Shown in pieces: positions 7,897 through 15,696 of a stretch of 64,000 nt of DNA. The position numbers were made by a program, and so were the translations under genes. The notes beneath the pieces are model-generated. The model worked only from the letters and a program-made list of their open reading frames with translations. It did not search any database and had not been told where the DNA came from. Position 1 is the stretch's first letter; the number at the start of each line of letters is the position of its first letter. The DNA is taken from NCBI GenBank assembly GCA_964523105.1, contig CAZFZN010000024.1, positions 1 through 64,000 on the forward strand, read 5' to 3'. This stretch comes from V1-33 sp964523105. GTDB taxonomy: Bacteria; Verrucomicrobiota; Verrucomicrobiia; Verrucomicrobiales; V1-33.

Positions 7897-8112
7897 CCCG
7901 CCAGCGTGAACGGGAATTCCCCCCGCGCCAAGTCCCGAATAACAGGAACTTCCGGCGAGCCCGCAGACGCCGCCGGGCGGTGCCGCCGGCAGGTGCCGCC
8001 GGCAGGTTGTCAGAGGGTTAAAGGTCCAGGACAACTGCGGCAAGGTTCAGTAGTTGCAATTTCCGGTCCCGGTGAAACACTCGCCGTTCCTGATCCAACC
8101 CCGCCTCACGTC

Positions 8113-9057
8113 ATGCAACTCCTTCCCGGTCTCGCCGTTTTCGCCGCTCTCACCGCCCTTGCCACCACCGCGCCCGCGCAGAAGCCCGCCGCCAAACCCG
8201 CCGCGCCGGCGCCTTCCCTCACCATTCCCCAGATGGAGGCCGCCGTCACTGCGCATGAGAAACGCACCGAGCTGCTGCGCGCCGAACTGAAGGAACTCGA
8301 CGGCCGCATCGAGTCCCGCGTCAAATCGCTGGTGGATGCCCTGACTCTCATCGGCGACACCAAAGACTCCGGCACCAAAGTCGCCCGCATGAAGGCCTCC
8401 ACCATCGACGCGCTGAAGAAGAACCTCGAATACTATCAGCGCCAGCGCGCCAATCTGATGACGGAGCTGAAGAAGCCGACGACCGTTCTCACCACGGAGC
8501 AGAGGCAGAAGGCCATCGATGCCGTGGACGAACGCTGCGAGCGCCGCGTGGCGCAGATTTTGCAGATTCAAAAATCCCTGCCGACCGAAAAGGACTACGA
8601 ACGCTACAAGGCCAGCGGCTCCAACTGGACGGGCACCAGCTACGAATTGAACCAGGACTACGTGCAGAACAAAAAGCTCACCGCCGTGACCAACGAGCAG
8701 CGCAAGGAGATCACCGAGGGCCTGCGCAAGAGCATCGCCCGGCTCGAACAGCAGAACCGCACGCTCAAAACAAAAGGCGCGCCCGATGAGGAGATCCAAA
8801 AGAATGAGGCCCTCATCGCCGAGCGCAAACAGCAGCTCGCCGTCGCCCTCGCACCCGTCGAGACCCCCACGAAGAAAATCGGCGGGACGGAGGCCGCGGA
8901 CCTCGACAAAGCACTGCAAACCGCCATCGGCGATCTCAAGGATGAATTCACCACCCTCTTCGTGCGCTTCAATACCCTGGTCAAAGAAACGTCCTCACTG
9001 AACCGGAAGCGCGAATACCTCGCCGCAGCCAAAGCGAAACCTGCCGCCAAACCCTAA
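8113..9057 (+). CDS. secreted coiled-coil protein, unknown function
   Basis: This encodes 314 residues. The ATG at 8113 starts a signal peptide (MQLLPGLAVFAALTALATTA, cleavage after APAQ), which fixes the start within a much longer open frame that overlaps the kinase antisense. The mature part begins with a Lys/Pro/Ala linker and then is almost entirely helical and charged (about 40-310: ELLRAELKELDGR, KKNLEYYQRQRANLM, RLEQQNRTLKTKG), predicting long coiled coils in the periplasm. It ends 13 bp before the next gene, so both are likely one transcript. I recognise no family. It is divergent from the sensor kinase gene with 216 bp between them, a possible shared regulatory region. Confidence 0.8.
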   Translation: MQLLPGLAVFAALTALATTAPAQKPAAKPAAPAPSLTIPQMEAAVTAHEKRTELLRAELKELDGRIESRVKSLVDALTLIGDTKDSGTKVARMKASTIDALKKNLEYYQRQRANLMTELKKPTTVLTTEQRQKAIDAVDERCERRVAQILQIQKSLPTEKDYERYKASGSNWTGTSYELNQDYVQNKKLTAVTNEQRKEITEGLRKSIARLEQQNRTLKTKGAPDEEIQKNEALIAERKQQLAVALAPVETPTKKIGGTEAADLDKALQTAIGDLKDEFTTLFVRFNTLVKETSSLNRKREYLAAAKAKPAAKP

Positions 9058-9070
9058 CTTCTCCACCGCC

Positions 9071-10390
9071 GTGTCCCGTCTTCGCCTGCTGCCCGCCCTG
9101 CTGTCCATCTCGACCGCCGTCCGCGCGGCGGCCGACGTTCTTCCGCCGCCGCCACCGCCCGCACCGTCTCCGCCGCCGCCAGCCGCCGCGGAAGCCCCGC
9201 CGGCGGCAGTGCCGGCGGGCCAGTTCGAGGAGCCGCCGGTTTTGAAGGCCCCGGAAATTCTCAAGCCGGAGGTGCTCGCCGGTCCGCACCACAAAGTGCG
9301 CGAGGAAGTGCACACTTACTCGGGCGAGAACTGGTATGTGATCGATTCCGACGTGGGGATGTTCGAGGTCTCCGGCAACGTCATGCTCCAGCACCGCATC
9401 GCGGAAATCTACGCCATTCTCAAGCTGCGCGAGATTTCGAAAAGCAAGACCTACGGCGACGCGCTCAAAGCCGCTGCGAAGAGTCCGTTCGTGATGGCAA
9501 AGAATCTCATCGAAAATCCGGTGGATACCATCACCGCCGTGCCCAAGGGCGTGTTCAAATTCGTCAAACGCACCGGACGCAAGATCCAGAGCGCGGCGGA
9601 GGGTCGCGAGAAGTCGCAGTACGAGGACAACGAAGCCGCGGCGATGCTCGGCGTGAGCAAGGCCAAGCGTGAACTGGCCTACACTTACGGCGTCAATCCC
9701 TACAGCAGCAATTCCGCCCTGCAGAAGGAACTGAACAGCGTCGGCTGGACGAGCTTTGCCGGCAAAGCGACCGTCACCGTGCTCACCGCCGGCATCGGCG
9801 GCGGCATCGCCTCCACCTTCGAAGTGTCAGGCGTGCTCGGACGCAATGCCGTGCGCATTCGCGACACCGACCCGCAGGACCTCCGCATCCAGAACAAGCA
9901 GTCGCTGCTGAACATGGGCGCAGACGATGAAACGGCAGAGCAGATCCTCAGCAATCCCGCCTTCTCGCCGCTGCACATCACCAATCTCGTGACCTCGCTG
10001 GAGGACATGAAGGGCATCGCCGGCCGCATCGGGTTTGCCCGCTTCGCCGCCAGCAGCGCGGAGAACGAAACCGACGCCGTGTTTTTCGAGCAGACCGCTG
10101 CGCTCATCGCGCGCGTTCATGCCGAAAGCGCCAAGCTCAAGGCCATCGAAATCCGCGACGGCCTGCCCGTCTGCCTCGGTGCCAGTGGCGTCTTCATCGT
10201 CGCGCTGCACTGGGATTACGCCGCGTGGACGGAGCGCGCGTCCGCGTTCCTCGACATGATCACCGCTGAAGCCGCCGGCGCGCCGCTCGCCGTCATGATC
10301 ACCGGACAAATGTCCCCGCGGCTTCGTCAGGAACTGGAAAGCCGCAAGGTCAAGGCCTACGACCGCGTCATTCCTGGACCGCTGAAGTAA
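9071..10390 (+). CDS. secreted protein of unknown function with Pro-rich linker
   Basis: This encodes 439 residues with a GTG start at 9071 (13 bp after the preceding stop; no closer in-frame ATG gives a signal peptide). The N-terminus is a signal sequence (SRLRLLPALLSISTAVRAAA) followed by a Pro/Ala-rich stretch at about 25-65. The body contains YSGENWYVIDSDVGMFEVSG, a basic segment KGVFKFVKRTGRK, a Gly-rich hydrophobic stretch TVTVLTAGIGGGIAST (about 235-250), and a C-terminal alpha/beta-looking region. No family was recognised. Order and spacing with the coiled-coil gene upstream suggest that the two proteins work together at the envelope; that is inference. Confidence 0.78.
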   Translation: MSRLRLLPALLSISTAVRAAADVLPPPPPPAPSPPPPAAAEAPPAAVPAGQFEEPPVLKAPEILKPEVLAGPHHKVREEVHTYSGENWYVIDSDVGMFEVSGNVMLQHRIAEIYAILKLREISKSKTYGDALKAAAKSPFVMAKNLIENPVDTITAVPKGVFKFVKRTGRKIQSAAEGREKSQYEDNEAAAMLGVSKAKRELAYTYGVNPYSSNSALQKELNSVGWTSFAGKATVTVLTAGIGGGIASTFEVSGVLGRNAVRIRDTDPQDLRIQNKQSLLNMGADDETAEQILSNPAFSPLHITNLVTSLEDMKGIAGRIGFARFAASSAENETDAVFFEQTAALIARVHAESAKLKAIEIRDGLPVCLGASGVFIVALHWDYAAWTERASAFLDMITAEAAGAPLAVMITGQMSPRLRQELESRKVKAYDRVIPGPLK

Positions 10391-10652
10391 CGCGCCGGCG
10401 CACTCCCGGGGCTGCGAAGCCCGCGGGGTTTCGAGTCGTGCGGGGGTTGCTGCGGCTCTCAAGTCCGCGGACCGCAGGTCCGGACGGCCGGAATTGCGTT
10501 ATACCAACGCTCTATACCCAATCGAACCGGCCTCCGCTACGTGGAGGACGCCGATTCTGCATGCAGGGGACCACCCCCTGAGCCGGCACCGTTCGCCTGA
10601 CATTGATCCGGCCGCCGTTCCGTTTATGCATCCCGTCACTCACATCATCGCC

Positions 10653-11579
10653 ATGAAAAGAAACTCACTCCACTGCGCCGCGCTCGCCCTCGTGCTGTCG
10701 GCCGGTCCCGGCCTTTGCGCCGACGAACAACCCGATCCGTCCATCGCCGGACTGCAAAAGTCGGCCACGGATTTTGTCACTGCCTACAACGACCGCAAAG
10801 CCGGCGCCATTGCCGCGCTCTTCACCGAGGACGGCGAAATGACGGACCTCATCGGCACGGACACCACCTCCGGGCGCGCCGCGATCCAGGCGCGCTACGA
10901 GGAAATTTTCGCCGGCGCAGGCGTTCCCTCCATGGCCGTGGAAGTGGCCTCCGTGCGCCTCGTGGCGCCTAATCTCGCCATCGAGGACGGCACCGTGCAT
11001 CTCACACCCGCCGACGAAGATGCGCCGCCGGTTTCCACCACCTACACCGCCACGCTTCTGAAAAACGAAGCCGGAGTCTGGCAAATCGCCAGCACCCGCG
11101 AACTGCAGGATGTCACCGGCGCCGCCGGACAGTTGTCGGACCTGGCAAGAGTGCTCAAAGGCGAGTGGACCTGCCGCAATCAAAAGGGACTGCAACTCGA
11201 CCTCGCCTTCGGCTGGGACGCCTCCGGCAAATTCCTCACCGGTGAAATGCTGACCACCATCCCCGACGGCGAGCCTCAGCCCGGCAGCATGCGCATCGGA
11301 TGGAATGCCGCCCGCAAGACCATCGTCTCATGGATGTTCGACGGAGACGGCGGCATGATGCAGAGTGTCTGGACGCCCTCCGGCGAGGGCTGGCTCATCC
11401 GCTCCGAAGGCACCACTGCCGACGGGGAAACCGTCACTGCCAATCAGGAGCTGACCCGCGAGGACAACAACACTTTGCTCTGGTCCGTCACCAACCGCGT
11501 CATCGACGGCGAAAAACAGCCTGACAACGTCATCCGCATCGTCCGCCAGGCCCCGCAGCCCGCCGCCGCCTCCAACTGA
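10653..11579 (+). CDS. secreted SnoaL-like / DUF4440-type (SgcJ/EcaC family) protein
   Basis: This encodes 308 residues from the ATG at 10653, which opens a signal peptide (MKRNSLHCAALALVLSAGPG, cleavage after LCA). Residues about 30-155 match the cone-shaped NTF2-like fold seen in SgcJ/EcaC and DUF4440 proteins: ATDFVTAYNDRKAGAIAALF, TEDGEMTDLIG, GRAAIQARYEEIF, and TYTATLLKNEAGVWQIAS. The C-terminal half (about 165-305) is a separate beta-rich domain (EWTCRNQKGLQLDLAFGWD, SMRIGWNAARKTIVSWMFDG) that I do not recognise. These domains usually bind small ligands; no catalytic role can be assigned. It precedes the repeat-rich gene at 11601 by 21 bp and is probably co-transcribed with it. Confidence 0.75.
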   Translation: MKRNSLHCAALALVLSAGPGLCADEQPDPSIAGLQKSATDFVTAYNDRKAGAIAALFTEDGEMTDLIGTDTTSGRAAIQARYEEIFAGAGVPSMAVEVASVRLVAPNLAIEDGTVHLTPADEDAPPVSTTYTATLLKNEAGVWQIASTRELQDVTGAAGQLSDLARVLKGEWTCRNQKGLQLDLAFGWDASGKFLTGEMLTTIPDGEPQPGSMRIGWNAARKTIVSWMFDGDGGMMQSVWTPSGEGWLIRSEGTTADGETVTANQELTREDNNTLLWSVTNRVIDGEKQPDNVIRIVRQAPQPAAASN

Positions 11580-11600
11580 ACCCTCAACCTTTTTGATGTC

Positions 11601-13694
11601 ATGAAACCAATCCTCACATTCTTCATCCTGCTGGGAACCGCGCTCCTCGCGGCCGATGCCGGCGCCCGCGGCGCTGCCCGCGGCGGCGGTGGTTCGCAAG
11701 GCGGCGGCGGCTCAAGGGCAGCAGCGTCCCGGCCCGCACCTTCGGGGGGCGCCCGGCCCTCCACAAGCAACAGGCAGAGTTCGGCGCGCAGCCCCATGAC
11801 GGGGTCCAAAGTGCAGCGCCCGCAGGCCACGCCCTCCCGGCCGCAGTCGCGCCCTTCCCCCGCTCCCTCCACCCGCCCCGCCGCCACGCCGAACCGTCCC
11901 GCCGCGCAAAAACCCGCCGTGCAAAAGCCCGCGGTGCAAAAGCCCTCCGTGCAGCGCCCCGCCACCCGTCCGGATACCGGAAACATCAAAGCGCCGGACC
12001 GCAAACCTGACATTTCACGCCCGGACAACCGCCCGTCGCTCGACCGTCCCGGCGGCAACCGCCCGTCCACACTGCCGGGAATGGTCACCTATCCAAACAA
12101 GCCGGACAACAAACTCCCGCAACGCCCCGGCGCCGGAGACCGTCCAAACATCGGTGACAGGCCGAACGTTGGCGACCGTCCTAACGTCGGCGACAGGCCG
12201 AATGTTGGCGACCGTCCGAACGTCGGAGATCGTCCGAACATCGGTGACAGGCCGGGCAATCGCCCGGGTGACCGGTTCGACCGCGACAAGCCCAGCATCG
12301 TGGACCGCGACAGGGTGAACATCGGCGGCGACCGGGTGAACATCGGCGGCGGCGACCGCGTCAATATCGGCAGCGGCGGCAACCGCGTTCATATCGACAA
12401 TGTGAACATCGGGCGCAACAACGTGGGACTCAATCGTCCGTCCACGCTTCCCGCCAACCGCCGCGACTGGGACGGCAACCGCTGGGGCGGCAACAACAGC
12501 GTCTGGGGCAACCGCGTGAACATCGGCAACGACGTCAATATCAACATCAACAACAACTTCCGGAATAATAACAACTTCGCCGTCCGTCCGAACTATTGGG
12601 GCGCGCGCCCGTGGTGGGGCTGCGGCAATTACCATTCATGGCATCACGGACACTGGGGTTACGGCTGGAACGCCGGTTACTACAACCGCCACTGGTACTA
12701 CCACGACGACAACGACTTCGCCGAAGGCTTCATGTGGGGCCTCGGCGTCTGGAGTCTCGGCAATCTGGTGTACAACATGGGATACCAGTCCTACAAAAAT
12801 CCCTATCCGGCCCCGCCGGTGCAGAACACCTACATCAACTACACACAGCCGGTGTCCGTCGCCGCCGCCGCCAATCCGCCCGGCGACGAACAGGCCGCCG
12901 CCACCGCGGAAACCAAATCCGCCGATGCCCTGGAAGCCTCGCGCACGGCCTTCAAGAACGGCGATTACGTCGCCGCCCTCAAAAGCGCAGACGAGGCCCT
13001 CAGCTACACGCCCGGCGATGTGACCCTGCACGAATACCGCGCCCTCTGCTTCTTCGCGCTCGGGAAATTCAGCGAGGCCGCCGGAGTGCTCAATACCGTG
13101 CTCGCCTCCGGCCCCGGCTGGGGATGGGACACCATGATCGCCTTCTACGGCGACAGCGACACCTACACCGCTCAGCTCAAAAAACTGGAGGATTACGTCA
13201 AGGCCGGCAAGAAGGCCGACGGCCACTTCCTGCTGGGCTATCATTATCTCGTTTGCGGTCACATGGAGCAGGCCCGCGACCAGTTCGCGGCGGCCTCGAA
13301 ACTTCAGCCCGCAGACACCATCTCGCGCCAGCTCGCCGCGCTCACCGGAGATTCGATTCCTGACGCCGGAGTCGATGCCGCCCCGCCCGCCGCCCCGCCC
13401 GCCCCCGTCCCGGCCGACCAGCTCACCGGCACCTGGACCAGTGACAGCGGCGGCGGCAAAATCACCTTCACCATGACGGAAAAGGGCGACTACACGTGGT
13501 CCTTCAAACCCGCCGCCGGCGAGGCCACCGAACTCAAAGGCACCTACGGCCTCAACGAGAAAGGCCTGCTCGTGCTGAGCGCCGACGACACCCAGATGGT
13601 CTCCGCCGTCGAAATGAAAGAAGGCGGCGTGATGCACTTCACCCTCGTCGGCGCCCCGGACAGCGATCCCGGCATCGACTTCAAAAAGAACTGA
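11601..13694 (+). CDS. secreted low-complexity repeat protein with TPR-like region
   Basis: This encodes 697 residues. A signal peptide (about 1-22) is followed by four parts. (1) About 23-170 is rich in Gly, Ser, Pro, Arg and Gln with QKPAV repeats. (2) About 180-215 has six DRPN(I/V)G hexapeptides, then DRVNIGG units and an Asn/Trp-rich region to about 330. (3) About 330-400 is Tyr/Trp/His-rich (GARPWWGCGNYHSWHHGHWG) with a short hydrophobic stretch. (4) From about 435 come TPR-like helices (AFKNGDYVAALKSADEALSY, RALCFFALGKFSEAAGVLN, FLLGYHYLVCGHMEQARDQF) and a C-terminal beta domain (LTGTWTSDSGGGKITFTMTE). It is probably periplasmic or surface exposed. It ends 27 bp before a strong terminator. 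Function unknown. Confidence 0.85.
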   Translation: MKPILTFFILLGTALLAADAGARGAARGGGGSQGGGGSRAAASRPAPSGGARPSTSNRQSSARSPMTGSKVQRPQATPSRPQSRPSPAPSTRPAATPNRPAAQKPAVQKPAVQKPSVQRPATRPDTGNIKAPDRKPDISRPDNRPSLDRPGGNRPSTLPGMVTYPNKPDNKLPQRPGAGDRPNIGDRPNVGDRPNVGDRPNVGDRPNVGDRPNIGDRPGNRPGDRFDRDKPSIVDRDRVNIGGDRVNIGGGDRVNIGSGGNRVHIDNVNIGRNNVGLNRPSTLPANRRDWDGNRWGGNNSVWGNRVNIGNDVNININNNFRNNNNFAVRPNYWGARPWWGCGNYHSWHHGHWGYGWNAGYYNRHWYYHDDNDFAEGFMWGLGVWSLGNLVYNMGYQSYKNPYPAPPVQNTYINYTQPVSVAAAANPPGDEQAAATAETKSADALEASRTAFKNGDYVAALKSADEALSYTPGDVTLHEYRALCFFALGKFSEAAGVLNTVLASGPGWGWDTMIAFYGDSDTYTAQLKKLEDYVKAGKKADGHFLLGYHYLVCGHMEQARDQFAAASKLQPADTISRQLAALTGDSIPDAGVDAAPPAAPPAPVPADQLTGTWTSDSGGGKITFTMTEKGDYTWSFKPAAGEATELKGTYGLNEKGLLVLSADDTQMVSAVEMKEGGVMHFTLVGAPDSDPGIDFKKN
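12138..12245 (+). repeat. six 18-bp coding repeats (DRPN[IV]G)
   Basis: Six consecutive 18-base units encode DRPNIG, four DRPNVG and DRPNIG. The Arg codon alternates between CGT and AGG along most of the array, giving a 36-base higher-order period. It lies inside the secreted protein gene at 11601 and is not a CRISPR array. Confidence 0.9.
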
Positions 13695-13720
13695 CCGCCG
13701 CCCCGCACGCTTCCTTACGC

Positions 13721-13760
13721 AAAACTCCGTCACGGCCCGGGCCGTGACGGAGTTTTTGTT
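13721..13760 (+). terminator. strong rho-independent terminator
   Basis: Positions 13721-13756 form a perfect 36-bp palindrome (left half AAAACTCCGTCACGGCCC) followed by TTTGTT-type T-rich sequence. It starts 27 bp after the stop of the gene at 11601 and should end transcription of the 10653-13694 unit. The A-rich left flank would also allow it to work on the other strand. Confidence 0.9.
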
Positions 13761-13819
13761 TGGCGGAGTCAGGGCGTTTCGGGGTTGCCTGACGTGTGTC
13801 CTCCCCCAACACTCGCGGC

Positions 13820-15664
13820 ATGAGCGAATCTGCACCGCCGCTCCGGCACAGCTCCGCGGCCGGCATCCTGCGGCGGGGACTGGCGCAGTTCGCCGGCTTC
13901 GAGGTTCTCTTCCGGCTGCTGGGACTGGCGGTCTTCACGCCGCTGACGGCATGGCTCGCGGCGCATCTGCTCAGCTGGTCCGGCAGCAAAGCTGTGAGCA
14001 ACTATGACCTCGCGGGGTTCTTTCTCTCCTTCAAGGGCCTGACATATGTGACCGTGGTGGTCACGATATCATGGGCGCTGCTGTTCTTTGAGTTCGGCGG
14101 TCTGACCGCGCTTGCCGTGGCGCTGTCGCGCCGGGAAAAAGTGCGCCTGTCGCTGCTGTGCGGCTTTCTCGCGCTGGCGCTGCCGCGGCTTTGGCGGCTC
14201 TCCGTGCGGCAGTTCCTGACGTATCTCGTGATCGCCCTGCCCTTCCTCGCCGTCGCCGGCGGAGCGTATCTCGTGTTTCTCACGGAGAACGACATCAATT
14301 ACTATCTTTACGCGAAACCGCGGCCGTTCTGGATCGCCCTGACGATTTGCTGCGCCGCCGGGCTCGGCTTCGCATGGGTTGCAGGACGGCGGTTCATCGA
14401 CTGGTTCCATGCCGTTCCGCTGCTGCTCTTCACTCCGGTGTCCCCCGCCGGGTCGCTGCGGGAAAGCGCCCGGCTCATGCGGGGACGGAGGACCGAAGTG
14501 CTCCGGATGCTCCTGGGTTGGCTGGCGCTGACCGCTTTGCTGCTCGGCGCGGACTGGCTGCTGATGCACTTTCTCAAGTCCCTTCTGCCGGACGCGGCCG
14601 GCCGCAATCCGTGGCTGGCCATCACCCTGAGCGGCCTGCTCGCCGTGGTGTCCGTGCTGCTGGCGGCGCTGGTGACGATCGTTTCCCTGACAATTCTCGC
14701 CTGTCAGGCCGCCGTGCACTTTTCCAGGCTCGTGCCGCACGCGGTCCTGCCGGAATCACTGGCCGGTGAAAATCCTGCGCTGCTCCGCCGGGCTGCGCGT
14801 CTGGTGCGGAGCGCCCCGGTGGCGGTGCTGATGCTGGCCGGGCTCGGAATTCTCACGGCCATCGTCGCGGCGAATGCAATCAAGCTCGACGACTCCGTCG
14901 CCGTGACCGCACACCGCGGCAGCTCCCTCCATGCGCCGGAGAATTCCATGGCCGCCATTCTGCGCGCCGTGGAGGAGGGCGCGGACTTTGTGGAAATCGA
15001 TGTCCAGCAAACGAAGGACGGCACCGTGGTGCTGGCCCACGACAAGGACTTGAACCGCGTCTTCGGCCTCAACAAAAGAATTTGGGAAGTCACCTACGAT
15101 GAGATCAGGGACCTGGACAGCGGCAGCTGGTTCGGTCCGGAATTCAGCGGCCTGCGCATCGCGACCCTGGCGCAGGTGATCGAAGCCGTGAAGGGCCGGG
15201 CGCGGCTGAACATCGAACTCAAATTCAACGGCCCTGACAAAAATCTCGCCGCCGCAGTGGTCCGCATCGTCAACGAACACGGCTTCGCCGGCGAGTGCAT
15301 CCTGACATCGCTCGACTACGAGGGAATCCTGCTGGCCCGGCGCGCCGGCCCGGGCCTGCGCACCGGCGTCATCGTGACCTCCGCCATCGGCGACATCACC
15401 GGGCTGGAAACGGATCTGCTGAGTGTCAGTGCGGGGGCGGTGACCCGCGACCTCATCGCCAGGGCGCACCGCCGCGGGCTCGAAGTCCACGTCTGGACGG
15501 TGAATGACGCCGCCCGGATGAACACCCTGGCCGGCATGGGAGTGGACAACATCATCACCGACGATCCAAAGCTGCTGCGCGACACCCTCGCGGAGCGCGC
15601 CGCCCTGAGCAGCGCGGAGAAAATTCTTCTCAGGCTCGCCGATCTCGCAGACGGCAGGCATTGA
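13820..15664 (+). CDS. membrane-anchored glycerophosphodiester phosphodiesterase
   Basis: This encodes 614 residues from the ATG at 13820; a GTG at 13796 is an alternative. The N-terminal half has about seven or eight hydrophobic segments (FEVLFRLLGLAVFTPLTAWL, VVVTISWALLFFEFGGLTAL, PFWIALTICCAAGLGFAWVA and others to about 355) and corresponds to the GPDPase membrane domain (PF10110). The C-terminal GDPD domain (about 360-590) has the catalytic His-Arg in VTAHRGSS (His365), FVEIDVQQTKDGTVVLAHD, LNIELKF, and HVWTVND. It hydrolyses glycerophosphodiesters to glycerol-3-phosphate and an alcohol, feeding lipid turnover. It converges on the GH65 gene with 32 bp between stops. Confidence 0.93.
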   Translation: MSESAPPLRHSSAAGILRRGLAQFAGFEVLFRLLGLAVFTPLTAWLAAHLLSWSGSKAVSNYDLAGFFLSFKGLTYVTVVVTISWALLFFEFGGLTALAVALSRREKVRLSLLCGFLALALPRLWRLSVRQFLTYLVIALPFLAVAGGAYLVFLTENDINYYLYAKPRPFWIALTICCAAGLGFAWVAGRRFIDWFHAVPLLLFTPVSPAGSLRESARLMRGRRTEVLRMLLGWLALTALLLGADWLLMHFLKSLLPDAAGRNPWLAITLSGLLAVVSVLLAALVTIVSLTILACQAAVHFSRLVPHAVLPESLAGENPALLRRAARLVRSAPVAVLMLAGLGILTAIVAANAIKLDDSVAVTAHRGSSLHAPENSMAAILRAVEEGADFVEIDVQQTKDGTVVLAHDKDLNRVFGLNKRIWEVTYDEIRDLDSGSWFGPEFSGLRIATLAQVIEAVKGRARLNIELKFNGPDKNLAAAVVRIVNEHGFAGECILTSLDYEGILLARRAGPGLRTGVIVTSAIGDITGLETDLLSVSAGAVTRDLIARAHRRGLEVHVWTVNDAARMNTLAGMGVDNIITDDPKLLRDTLAERAALSSAEKILLRLADLADGRH

Positions 15665-15696
15665 AGTGCGGACCCAGAATCGCCGCCCTGGCTGGC

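Noticed and set aside
10391..10652. Possible tRNA or structured RNA in the gap before 10653
   Set aside because: Short GC-rich palindromes are present, but there is no T-loop (GTTCRAAYC) sequence or cloverleaf pairing. I see nothing assignable.
12138..12245. Regular 18-bp array that could be taken for a CRISPR or VNTR element outside genes
   Set aside because: It is in frame within a secreted protein gene and encodes a regular hexapeptide.
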